A stretch of 64,000 bases of DNA, taken from contig CAJNDS010002104.1 of the NCBI GenBank assembly GCA_905221605.1, positions 397,001 to 461,000 of the forward strand. The letters run 5' to 3'. Positions within the stretch are counted from its first letter, which is position 1. Every line of letters starts with the position of its first letter. Both the position numbers and the translations under genes were made by a program. The notes under the pieces are model-generated. The model was not told the DNA's origin. It saw nothing but the letters and a program-made list of their open reading frames with translations, and searched no databases. Origin of the DNA: Symbiodinium natans. Lineage: Eukaryota; Sar; Dinophyceae; Suessiales; Symbiodiniaceae. Of this stretch, positions 11,575-20,764 are shown piece by piece.

Positions 11575-12341
11575 CATATACATATCATTTATTAATGTAT
11601 ATATATGTATGTATGTATGTATGCATACATACTTGAATTCCATGTGCCTATACCCAGATGCCTGGCTGGACTCCGGCCACGAAGGCCTGGCCCTGCGGGT
11701 CACCCGGATAACGGGACTCCTGCTTCACCTTCCCAAAGCACGCGTGACGTGTGGGAGGGTTTAGGACTTTTTTCAGGGTTTAAGGGATGAATAGAATATA
11801 ATCACTTGGAAACAGAGTAGTCAGTCCTTATAGTCCTTTTCCCAGCCTACTCACTATCCTGAAAGACAGATCCTCACTATCCTGAAAGACAAATCTGCTC
11901 ATACAGCCCGGCAAGCTTTGCTGTTGAAAGCAAGGAAGCACCTCGCGGACCACGGCGCCGTTGCCGTTCGCCCCAGGCGCATAGCGGAGGATCCCGAATG
12001 GCTTCCTTTGGAGGGCATACGCATTGTGCAGCTCTGACACAGGAAGGCAGAGTGAGCGTATCTCAACCAACTGTTAAAGGTTAGCTGTCAATGTCGCCGA
12101 GTCACTTCTTGTACTCAATCTGGTGGGTGGCACCCGAAGCGGAGCTGGGATCACTCAGGGGAGGGTCAGCGTCCTTCGGCCCGTTGCGGAGGAGGTAGTC
12201 AACGCCCACGGGACGTGCCACTGCGGACCCCCTTCGCAGCTGCGGAGAGGAGCCCACGAAGGCCCCGCCCAGCTGGCAGGCCACAACCGCCAGGCCCAAG
12301 GCAGTGACGACGGCACCGGTGACGGAGCGGGATCGGGCCAT
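9270..12341 (-). CDS. Unidentified gene with plastid-targeting-like leader, tandem copy 2
   Basis: This head-to-tail duplicate sits immediately upstream of copy 1. Start at 12,341 (MARSRSV); an in-frame Met at 12,395 would add 18 residues, but the downstream start is the one shared with copy 1. Exons matching copy 1 in length and phase: 12,105-12,341; 11,942-12,033; 11,654-11,728; about 11,025-11,105; 10,333-10,414; 9,892-9,990. The leader differs by one residue (QLRRG against QLQRG). Introns differ much more than exons: this copy has an AT-rich insertion with ATGT microsatellite at 11,150-11,632, a MITE at 10,549-10,690, and a different filling of the intron at 9,991-10,332. Because exon lengths are preserved and no stops appear in these exons, both copies are probably functional. 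Function unknown. Confidence 0.65.
10008..10062 (-). repeat. SINE-like 3' fragment in an intron
   Basis: Read on minus, the segment ends GGCGAGTCGGGTGCC followed by six A, resembling the tails at 13,030, 35,330 and 42,122. It occupies the intron position where copy 1 of the gene has TTTAGGG repeats. Confidence 0.4.
10549..10690. mobile_element. MITE-like insertion with target-site duplication
   Basis: Comparison with the uninterrupted site in copy 1 (near 7,866-7,885) defines this 142-base insertion. The flanks ATGGGTATT (10,540-10,548) and ATGAGTATT (10,682-10,690) form a 9-base target duplication with one mismatch. The element's ends share an inverted GGTT-N-CCCTACTAC-N-CCC motif, C/G-rich internally. 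It has no coding capacity. The transposase family is unknown. Confidence 0.75.
10770..10925. mobile_element. MITE-like repeat, GTAGTTCTAAGTRGGG family, copy 3
   Basis: It begins GCATAGTTCTAAGTAGGGCT and shares GGCAAGGTAGCTATAACT with the copy at 7,945. It is longer, with an extra AT-rich middle. Confidence 0.4.
11440..11632. repeat. AT-rich insertion with TA and ATGT microsatellites
   Basis: Runs of TA, ATGT and TATG fill part of an intron of tandem copy 2. Copy 1 has about 70 unrelated bases in the same place. Confidence 0.85.
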
Positions 12342-12953
12342 GATTGCGCGGATTGGAGGACTGGAGGCTGGGCGACAGCAGGCAAAGGCGCACACTTCGA
12401 GCCTTCGGGAAGATGGACTTTGTATGGGATGAGTGATGGCATCTGAATGTGCCTTATGCAGCTGACTGACTTCGGCTCGAAGAGCATCGAAGAGCTAGGG
12501 TTCTTTCTTTCTGAGGCTGCAACGCGTGTTATCTCCACACCAAACCAGGACTACCAGCGCCAAAAGCAGTCATAATAAAAATATCAATAATAGTTAACCA
12601 TAAGTAAAATAGGCAACAACAGGTAACAATAGGCAGCAACAGGAGACAAGAGCAAACGCCAGCAAATGATGTAGGTACTTGATCGGCAAAGACTGGGCCC
12701 GTCTTTCACCCAGACTCAGAGCGTCAGCTCGATCACCTTAACCTAAAAAACCTTTAAAAAAAACCCTGAAATTAAAAACCCTAAGACCCTAAAAGCACCA
12801 AAAAACCCTAAAACCTCTAAACCCCCGAGAGGCCCCCGTGAAAAATCTGGAAGCCCCCCACGTTGGAGCCGGTCACGCCGGGCCTCGGATTCCTCGGCCG
12901 TCGAAGCCAGGGCCTGCTGCAAGGAGCTCGGGGGTCGGGGGGGCTTCAAGAAA

Positions 12954-13040
12954 AGGGTTTAGGGTTTAGGGTTTAGGGTTTAGGGTTTAGGGTTTAGGGT
13001 TTAGGGTTTAGGGTTTAGGGTTTAGGGTTTAGGGTTTGGG
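12954..13040 (+). repeat. Long interstitial TTTAGGG array (about 12 units)
   Basis: Uninterrupted TTTAGGG units on plus, ending GGTTTGGGGC and then a T-run that is the complement of a SINE-like A tail. It lies between genes. Confidence 0.95.
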
Positions 13041-13112
13041 GCTTTTTTTGTTTGGCACCCGCATAGCTGGAGGGTTTCGACTCTCACACTCGCACACGGC
13101 CGGCAAGGCATC
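13030..13112 (-). mobile_element. SINE-like fragment joined to CCCTAAA repeats
   Basis: Read on minus: GTGTGAGAGTCGAAACCC, resembling a pol III box B; then CCAGCTATGCGGGTGCC; then an A-rich tail; then CCCC and the long CCCTAAA array. Related ends are at 35,330, 42,122 and 52,725. The 5' half with a box A is not recognised, so the SINE label is tentative. Confidence 0.45.
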
Positions 13113-13307
13113 GGTTTAGGGACAGGCTTTCCAAGTTTACAGGCCGTAAACAGGGATTTTAGTAGGATGAGTAGGACTTTTTTTGGGTGTTCCTTAGTCT
13201 TGGGCCTGTAAGTTTGTGGAGTTTTTAAGACTTCCAAGCTTTGAGAGCTCATGACTGTATGGGGTTTGCGTACGTGTATTTAGGATTTTGGGGGTTACAA
13301 GTTTTTA

Positions 13308-13334
13308 TAGGGTTTAGGGTCTAGGGTTTAGGGT
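13308..13334 (+). repeat. Short TTTAGGG tract, degenerate
   Basis: Three to four TTTAGGG-like units, one changed to TCTAGGG. Confidence 0.85.
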
Positions 13335-13572
13335 GGCTATAAACTGGGAGGGGGCCTGCAGAGGGGTCTGCAGCTGGTTCTTGAAGCCTTTCCCCTTTGT
13401 AGAGTTGCATGCGGGATGCACCGAAGCACCAGTGACAGAATTACACTACAGAGTTATGATTATAAGAATATGAGAACATAAGAATATAAGAATGTAAGAC
13501 AACAATGGGCAACACATACCCAAGGTTCGGATTGCCGGGCGTAACGAGCTTGTGTGGCAGTCTGGAGGAGCG

Positions 13573-13737
13573 GCGGGGGGGGGGGGGGGGGGGGGGTGGG
13601 TTGGGGGGGGGCGGGATGGGTTGGGTGTGGGGGTGGGGTGGGGGGGGGGGCGGGGTTGGGTGGGGGGCGGATGGGTTGGGTGGGGGGGGGGTGGGGTTGG
13701 GGGGTTGGGTGGGGGGCGGGGTTGGGGGGGGAGGTTT
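13573..13737 (+). repeat. G-rich minisatellite (GGGGTTGGGTGGGG)
   Basis: Almost pure G and T, with long G runs and recurring GGGTTGGGTGGGG. It could form G-quadruplexes. It generates Gly-rich and Pro-rich spurious frames. Confidence 0.95.
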
Positions 13738-14229
13738 TCTGAAAGGAAGAATCTGCAGGCCAGCATGGTGCAGGGGCAAACTTTTTTCTCTCAAGCGACA
13801 AGCGATGCTAAAGGCTTTCAAGAGCCCTTTGCAGCCCAACAATCTCGAGCTGGCTGAGCTGGCAGAGTGGCAGCGCGCGGCCAACCACCGGGCTGCACTC
13901 CTTGGTTGGGACTTTAACTTTCCATGGTTTTCCGAGAGGTTGTCAAGCATCGGTGCACAAGCAAGACTTGAATAGCGCCAGGTGACAAACGGTGGCAAAT
14001 TCTGCCATAGCATTGAAAAGGCCGTCGGCAAAAAAACATGCATCGCCTTAGTCAGCTTCTTCACGATAACTCGGTGTAGCAAGACATTCTTTTGCAGCTC
14101 CCAGGCGAGTGGCCAAACCAGCGTGGGCAACCATGCGTCAGACTGAAATGATAAACGGAGCCCCCTCTGTCGCACCGATGTGCAGTGCCACAGCACCTCA
14201 GCTGCTTGATGGCCGGTGGGCATCACAGG

Positions 14230-16286
14230 CATCGCTGCGGCGGCACAAGTGGCCAAGGAGCTCATGGAAGGAACTTCGATATCTGCCGAGCCATCAGACT
14301 TCACCTTTCTCCAGCTATGGTTCAGTGCTTCAAGAGTGGACCCTACACAAAGTTGCACAGCAGGGCTGAGGGGTCTTCATCGGTATCTTCATATGTTTCG
14401 GAACTGCAAGCGATTGACAGGGATGGCGGGCTTGCAGGGCAATTGTATGCTGCTAAAGGCAACTGGTAGACTGTGCAGTCATACTGTCTGGCATACAATG
14501 GCATACATGGCCTCCACGATCGGGCAGGAGGAGATGTCACTGGCTCGAACAACGTCCCGGTACTTGCCTACCACAGCAGCGGCTGCAAGTGGTTCTTTTC
14601 CAAACATGTTGCTGTGATATCCTCCCTCACCAAGCCCAGGCTATCTTGCATCCAATCTCAGAGGTGGGCTGGGAGCTTCGTAAGGCAAGCGCCTGCGGGC
14701 AAGGTGAGCTTGGCAGTGATCTTCCAGCTGCTCGATCCACCTCGAGCATCTTTCCAGCGAGGTGTCGAGGCAGGAGCTGCGAAACAGAAAACATCATGTC
14801 TGAACAGGTCTGCTAAAAATGTAGGGTAGCACAGGAAAGTACTGCAGTGGAAGGCACGGTTCAAAGCCACGCAGGCAGCAGCACCCCGGCAGAAGACGAT
14901 GCTGTTCCTCAAGCATGGCATGCTGCGACAATTACTCACTTGGCGAAACTCCACTGATGCAGTTTGTTAGTCCTGCTGGAGACTCGCTCGCACACAGCAA
15001 AGGAGGTTTGCAAAAAAGCAGGTGAATAAGCCCAAAGTTCCCATCATCTGAAGCCACAAAGGCCCCCAGTTCTGCGGTACCCGCGCTCTGCCTCGGGGGG
15101 GGGGGGGGGGGGGGGCGTCTGTCCTTCCACACATCATCTACCCTACACTACTACAATCCCTATTCAGGAATGCGAACCATAAACCCTCTTAGGGTTCATT
15201 TGGTCGGATCCCTAACGTGTTTGGTGCACAGCGGTTTAAGCCGCCAGCCTCCAGGCTACCATGTTCGCGATCTCCGGCCGGCGGTGTTCGCAAACCCAGG
15301 GATGACCATCTCCGCAGGCCAGGCCTGGAAATGCGGCGGCAGGGGTTTCTTTTTTGAGGTGTTTCGATGCACTTGAGAGTCTCCTAGAGTCAGAGGGTAT
15401 GTAGGTGCATGTGGGGATTCTGAAGCTGTTGATTTTGTGCTCCTCAATCTCTAGTTCCTGCACCCTCAGCATTGCAGGCCGAACAAAACCTGGACGTAGC
15501 GGAGTGACCTCTACAGCCGGTTCGCTGCACACGGTTTTAAGTGCAGGAAAGAGCACCTGACAAAACCCAAGGCAACTAAAGGTGGCATGAGTGGCTTTCC
15601 GGAGTGCGGAAAACAAGCTGCTGAACTGCCAGAGCATGACCATAAAATCACCGGTGTCGGCCTGCATCACCGTGCACCGGTTGGCCTGGTGGACCCTGGT
15701 CATGATCATCGAAAAAATACGAGCTCATCACCTGTGCCGGCCATTCTTTTCAATCATGATGATGATGTATTGTGATCGTCTCATATGATGATTTGATAGA
15801 ATGTTATTCATTTTCTTATTCTGCTTGTAAATATACTAGTATAATGATGTACCATTACATTAATCTTATTCGTATTGTTACTGTGTATCATACAACAGTA
15901 TTCTAGCGTTTTGCTTTCTTACTGCGTTGACATTTGCCAAATTCTGATATCCTTGAAACGTTAAATTAACATGTGTTCTACATGATATTGGACTATCAGT
16001 AATGATACTATTCTGGTACATAAAACTACATTCTGAACGGCAATACAAGCATTGTATTCGTATATATTATGTTTCTGCACTCTGTTGTTATTTGATTCTT
16101 GTGTTTTGTTCTTTTCGTCTTGCAGTACTAATTTGATTGATTGTGAGAGAGGGAGACAAGCAAATGAAAGGATTGGTATAAGAGTTGCCGTCGTTGTGTG
16201 TATGTTTTCTGAGTATGTTCTGGCAGATTCTTGTATTTGTAACCGTTTCTACAATTACAATATATAAATGTATATATATATATATG

Positions 16287-16318
<32 letters not shown>

Positions 16319-19037
16319 TGTATGTATGTATGTATGTATGTATGTATGTATATATGTATGTATGTATACTATGCTATGCAAGTCCTGGCCTTGGGATACC
16401 CGTAAGGATGTGCCAGCATGAAGATATTGGCAAGGGTGTAGAGAGATCCGGACTTGTAGGTCAGCGAGGCCTCAGCTGCCAGATGCTATGACATACTGTG
16501 CCACATGCTTCGGAGCGAAGAACTCCCGGAGAGCCTTCAGAAAAAGTCGGGTGCAGTTTTTAGGGTTTAGGTTTTAGGGTTTAAAAGATGGACAACGTGA
16601 AGGTTCCCGATTTGAAGTCTCAGCTCTGTCCGGTCGCCTCCCCTCGCTGCGTGTCGTGGTTGTCCAGGAAGACAGCAGCAGAGTCACCGGAGATGAAGCC
16701 CCACTTCTCACCAAAGGTGTCTAAGTACCTGCGCGGTGCAGAACCACTTGTCAGCGTCAGTCGCCTCTATTTCGCCACATGCTACTACATGCCGCCGCTT
16801 TCTAGTGTAAGTGTCTAGTTTCCCAGTATCGACCTCTACGCCCAACGCACAGATGCCTCAGCTTGCCCTCGTCCATGAAGTTCGGGGCCAACTGTCTTGC
16901 ATAGTTGAACTCCGTCACCTGTGCAGTTAAGTGCAACCAGCTGCTCCATGCCCAGGTTATAGTTCTCTCTGGTTTTAACACAAAAAGGCTTGCAGCAACT
17001 GAAGCGAGCGGCCTTGCCCAGGTCGGTGTACATTTGAGGCGTCACAGCCTCGCCTCCGCCCTCAACGGGGGCACTCTCATTACTTCTCTGTACTCACCTC
17101 TCGTGTCTCATGTACAAAACGAACACGGTGGCGCCCAAACTGACATTCTCATTCTGTGCCTCAATCACCTCCTGGAAGACCCAAGGAGTTCCGCCCTGCG
17201 TCTGCTCCAAAACCTTTTTGAGCTCACCTGTGAAGACAACAGAGCATAGCTGTTGCTTCAAGGCCGACTGAGCAACAAAAACCAACCCTGTCCTTGAGTG
17301 TCTGGACCGTATCATGACTGAAGCAAGAACACAAGGGTGGTTGCACCTGCATCCATGTGCTTTGCCGCATCGATGCGGAAGCCTGCAACGCCAATCCTCA
17401 GTCTTCCGGGGCGAGTTCGGGGCTGGGGGAAAATGTTGCGTGCCCTGGCTGTGAGAATGAGTTTTGTCCTCATGTCGCAACCAGCCCGAAGGCTATGCCG
17501 AAGCAACATATTTGAGTGATCGGCAACCACCTCCTCGAGTTTAGATGCAAGTGACTGGAGCAGAGTGGAAAGGTACTGGCCGATGACTTGCTGCACCCGC
17601 GCACACCCCGTGCACAGATCGGGGAGCCCAACCAAATCGCAATTCCTAAGCACAGCTGCAGAACAGAATGTGCATGGGAACATGGGCGCATGGTGCGGCA
17701 ATCGAGCCGGCCATCTAGCTGCGAGCAGGCTGCTGGACGTTGAACTTGTCGTGGTAGTTGGTCACGCCACAGTTTTTACTCGTGTCATCCTGGCTATGGT
17801 GAAAATCCTCCTGCGTGTAGATCGCCTCAATGCTCCGTGCAGGCAAGGGCGCAACACGCGCAAATGTTTGTGCAAACCAGGGACCGACTGCAAGAACCTA
17901 CGACAATTCGCAAATCATTCTTCTGGTCCTCTTATGACGCTATGAGAATGGATCTTCCGACTGTCGGGCGAGAGTCCGTACTTCGACCACCATAAGAGCT
18001 TCCAGCTGTTCCAACACCACTTCCTTCACGGGGTGGCAACTAAGAGACATCCATGTGGCGGGCATGCAAGGTGTGATAAAGCTTGGGTCCTGCAGCGGCA
18101 TGGTTGACCACTGCATCAGCAATGATGCTGACACCTGCCTTGGAGCAGCGGCCGACCATGTCCCTGAACTCCTGCTCGCAGTGTCTTCTATAGGATTTAG
18201 GTTGCAGCTTACAACTTGTCAGAGGCTGATCATGACGTGCCATGACTGCCATAGTATGACGTAATAGTGTGCTGTGGAGACCTCGGTGACCAGTCGCGCG
18301 CCATTCGCGCTAAGGAACGTTGCGTGAGGCAGAACAGACCGCAACACACGCCCTGCGCCCCCCCAGTCGTCCCCAATCCTGCTCATTCCCGGAGCGGCTT
18401 GTCCTGGGACAGACATGTTGGAGCTGCTGGGTAAGGCCCCAACATGCAATGGGAATGGGAACACGCAGGCACAGCAACACTTCTGATTCCTAATTCTTGT
18501 CTCGCTGTCTCAAGCTGAGCTAGGCCCCCTGGCAAGTTGTAAGTCACTGGTTGGTATCGCGTCCACCACTGCCTCGGAAGTTCTGCCACCCATGCACTTT
18601 GCCATCAAGACACACACCATATTAGGACCATATTCACACCCCTGCATGTCACTACAGGTTCGTCTAAGCCCAGCTGCTGACCTTGGATGTGCTCCATGGG
18701 CGGGGAGACTTGCACTGCTGAGAAGCCCTGCAGGTACCAAGTCACAGAAAAAGCAAGAAGAGAGCTACAAGATGGCCTTTGCTCCTTACATTGTCGGACT
18801 GCTTAGCAGATGAAAGACAGCGGCATGGAGGTTGGCAGCTTTTACACCCGCCCGGAGAAAAGAAGCAAGCAGTTTTGTAACCAATCGCATGCTGCCCAAC
18901 TCCTTCGGGCCCAGCCATTCCTCGCATTCTTTGGCCACATCTCCCCAAGACCTGACAGTGTCAAAACCAGCATGCTACTGCCACTGCACAGCCACTGCGA
19001 CTCATCCTAAAGTGAGGCCCTCACCACTCAAAGAGAT
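14230..19037 (-). CDS. Alpha-amylase, GH13 (many exons)
   Basis: It hydrolyses alpha-1,4 bonds of starch or glycogen. Family blocks occur in order on minus: [85 protein letters not shown] (nucleophile Asp), [11 protein letters not shown] (acid/base Glu), [12 protein letters not shown] (third Asp), [83 protein letters not shown], and [16 protein letters not shown] near the end. All catalytic residues are present. Exons with verified phase: 18,903-18,951; 18,682-18,727; 18,534-18,582; 18,379-18,403; 18,090-18,171; 16,638-16,728; 16,390-16,470; 15,671-15,731; 15,249-15,324. Donors are GT, GC and GA. The set resembles animal-type GH13 enzymes. Exons between 14.8 and 15.1 kb are not fully resolved, and the signal peptide and stop are not located. 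Confidence 0.92.
15095..15115 (+). repeat. Poly-G run, 21 bases
   Basis: A pure G run on plus within the amylase gene, just upstream (in transcription order) of a poorly resolved C-terminal exon. A pyrimidine-like tract (C-run on the sense strand) precedes the presumed acceptor. Confidence 0.95.
16264..16371 (+). repeat. ATGT microsatellite in an amylase intron
   Basis: More than 20 ATGT units preceded by TA repeats, within the 658-base intron 15,732-16,389. The rest of that intron (15,780-16,260) is AT-rich and featureless. Confidence 0.95.
16557..16582 (+). repeat. TTTAGGG tract inside an amylase intron
   Basis: Three degenerate units on plus within the well-defined intron 16,471-16,637. 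That intron has a GC donor, and both neighbouring exons code for contiguous amylase sequence (...TQRGE|ASLTYK...). Confidence 0.9.
18208..18543. repeat. Inverted repeat CTTACAACTTGYCAG flanking a 25-nt exon
   Basis: The arms 18,208-18,222 and 18,529-18,543 are 14 of 15 complementary. One arm spans the donor of the exon ending at 18,534; the other lies in the next intron. Between them is the 25-nt exon 18,379-18,403. Confidence 0.7.
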
Positions 19038-19387
19038 GCACGAAAGCGCTTCTCGAAGCCACTGGCGGCCCTCAACTAGAGACGGTGGAAATGGCAGTGT
19101 GGGTGGCTGTTGGAGCCATAGGGTGAGTCGGAACCAGTAGATGGAAATAACTCAAACGCTAGAGGAATCTTGGCGAGCCGATGCCACGCAGCCTACTAAC
19201 CAAGGTAAGCAGGACAATTCCTTCTGCATCCGTGCTCTCGTGGACAAGCTGACAAGCTACAATTGCCGCTGTCTGCAGCGGCAAGAGTTAGCGGGATGCT
19301 TGCCCAAATGTGTCGCATCGAAAACCTCAGCACCGAGTCAAATGTCAACCAAAGATTGTATAAGCAAGTAGGGCCGTCAGTCGCACA

Positions 19388-19500
19388 GCTACATTCCATT
19401 GGGGGGTTTCCGTACCCCTTTTGGGGGTCCCTTTAAGGTGATTCTATTCTGTTTGGGGTGTAAAAGGGGTACCCCGATTTTGGGAAATGCCCAATTTTGC
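19388..19500. mobile_element. MITE-like palindrome, GGGTTTCC family (diverged)
   Basis: It starts TTGGGGGGTTTCCGTACCCC and contains GGTACCCCGATTTTGGGAAA near its other end, in inverted relation. It is more diverged than other family members. Confidence 0.4.
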
Positions 19501-20673
19501 TTTTTTGTCAGGCAGCGCGCGCGACGCTGGCGGCCCGTGAGCGAGGAAGGTGCAAAGCCAGTTTGCTCGTGGCTGCGGGAAGTCGACTCATGCGCTAGGC
19601 ACAGATGTGATCGACTTAAATATGTATATTCTGGCAGCACAACAAAAGAAAACGCGCATGCTAACTTCTGTGCTGCAGCGCAGTTGTAGCAACTGATCCT
19701 ACACTCTAAGTGCCAGTGCGAGTTGAGTTCGATTCCAGTTAACTCTCCACAAGTCTAACATCTCTCCCACCGATACAACGCAGTACAGCATTCTACATCA
19801 GCAGTTGCATGTGCATGTGCTGCAACACAGCTACGTGCTTATTTTCTTTAGGTTGCTGCATTTCTGTCCCTGTCTTCCCAGACTGCCCACCAAGTAGGCC
19901 TTCCGCGTTGTCATCCCAAAAAACAGCCAGGTTTCGGCGAGTTGCGTGTCTTTGCGAGTACGAATATGAAGCCTGTGCACTTGCATCCTCTGCTTGTTGC
20001 CAAAGTCATTCCATAGCATTTGCTGCGCATCCCTGATTCTTAGGGGGGAAACATTCCGGACATGCAGATCTGCAAGAGGCCTGCCCACACTCGCAGGTGA
20101 AGGATGCTGACATCGCCTGACGAACGGGGCGTCGGTTTACTGAACTGGGGGGGTTCTTCACGAAGGACACATCGCATCTTGCCGCTTTGCGGGGTCATAA
20201 GACGCATAAGACGCAAGATTCTCAGTCCTTCAGCGTGTCATACAGGCGATTGCACCTGGCAATAATTGCCACGTGCGTTGATCGCAATGCGCACGGGCAG
20301 GCAAGGACCAGCTAAGGGCGAGGCTTGCTGCAAATGTACCTTGAAGGATCTTGGAGTTACAGGAGCTTAAGAACGCAAAGTATGCTAAGTTCTCTAATCA
20401 TCTGTAATCTACCCTCATAGACACAGACCGCCGCTTTGGACCGATTAATGTTCTTCCGCATTCCGAACCATGCTTGGGGAGAGCCTCACTTTTAGCAAGC
20501 TTGACTGTTTCAAAGTGTGTTACCTGTCATAGCCCACCTGGAACATAAGTGCCCATGCTGTGAGCCCCTTGCAGCCTGGCCGCTGCTCTTCGACTTTGGC
20601 AGAAAGCGATGCCTCCAGCAGCTGAAACCTGACATGTTGGGAGTGCGAAAGACAACATGAGGCCCTCGTCGCC

Positions 20674-20764
20674 CATATGGGTAGTTCTCTGAATTAGGGT
20701 CCCCTATATAATACTTACAAAAAGGACCCCAAAAGGGACCCTAATTTAGAGAACTACCCCTATG
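20674..20764. mobile_element. MITE with about 30-bp terminal inverted repeats
   Basis: The ends CATATGGGTAGTTCTCTG... and ...AGAGAACTACCCCTATG are complementary over about 30 bases with two mismatches, each extending inward through AATTAGGGTCCC. Total length is about 91 bases with no coding capacity. It is related to the GGGTTTCCGAAATTAGGG elements through the AATTAGGGNCC core. Confidence 0.75.

Larger units (their letters stand above)
12342..14229. other. Intergenic region between the amylase and the tandem genes
   Basis: It holds the upstream region of tandem copy 2, a degenerate CCCTAAA-rich stretch (12,740-12,830), the long TTTAGGG array at 12,954, a SINE-like fragment, and a G-rich minisatellite. 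A long minus frame across 13,441-14,358 is partly the amylase C-terminus; its Pro-rich part is an artefact of the G-rich repeat. No separate gene is supported. Confidence 0.5.

Noticed and set aside
12954-13040. A chromosome end at the long TTTAGGG array
   Set aside because: The array is short, and is one of many in both orientations. Genes continue on both sides, and other arrays lie inside introns.
13441-13801. Pro-rich and Gly-rich open frames
   Set aside because: They come from the G-rich minisatellite; only the stretch near 14,230-14,310 in the minus frame is coding (amylase C-terminus).
16557-16582. The amylase gene being truncated by a telomere repeat
   Set aside because: Amylase exons continue in phase on both sides of the tract, so it is intronic and the gene is not broken there.
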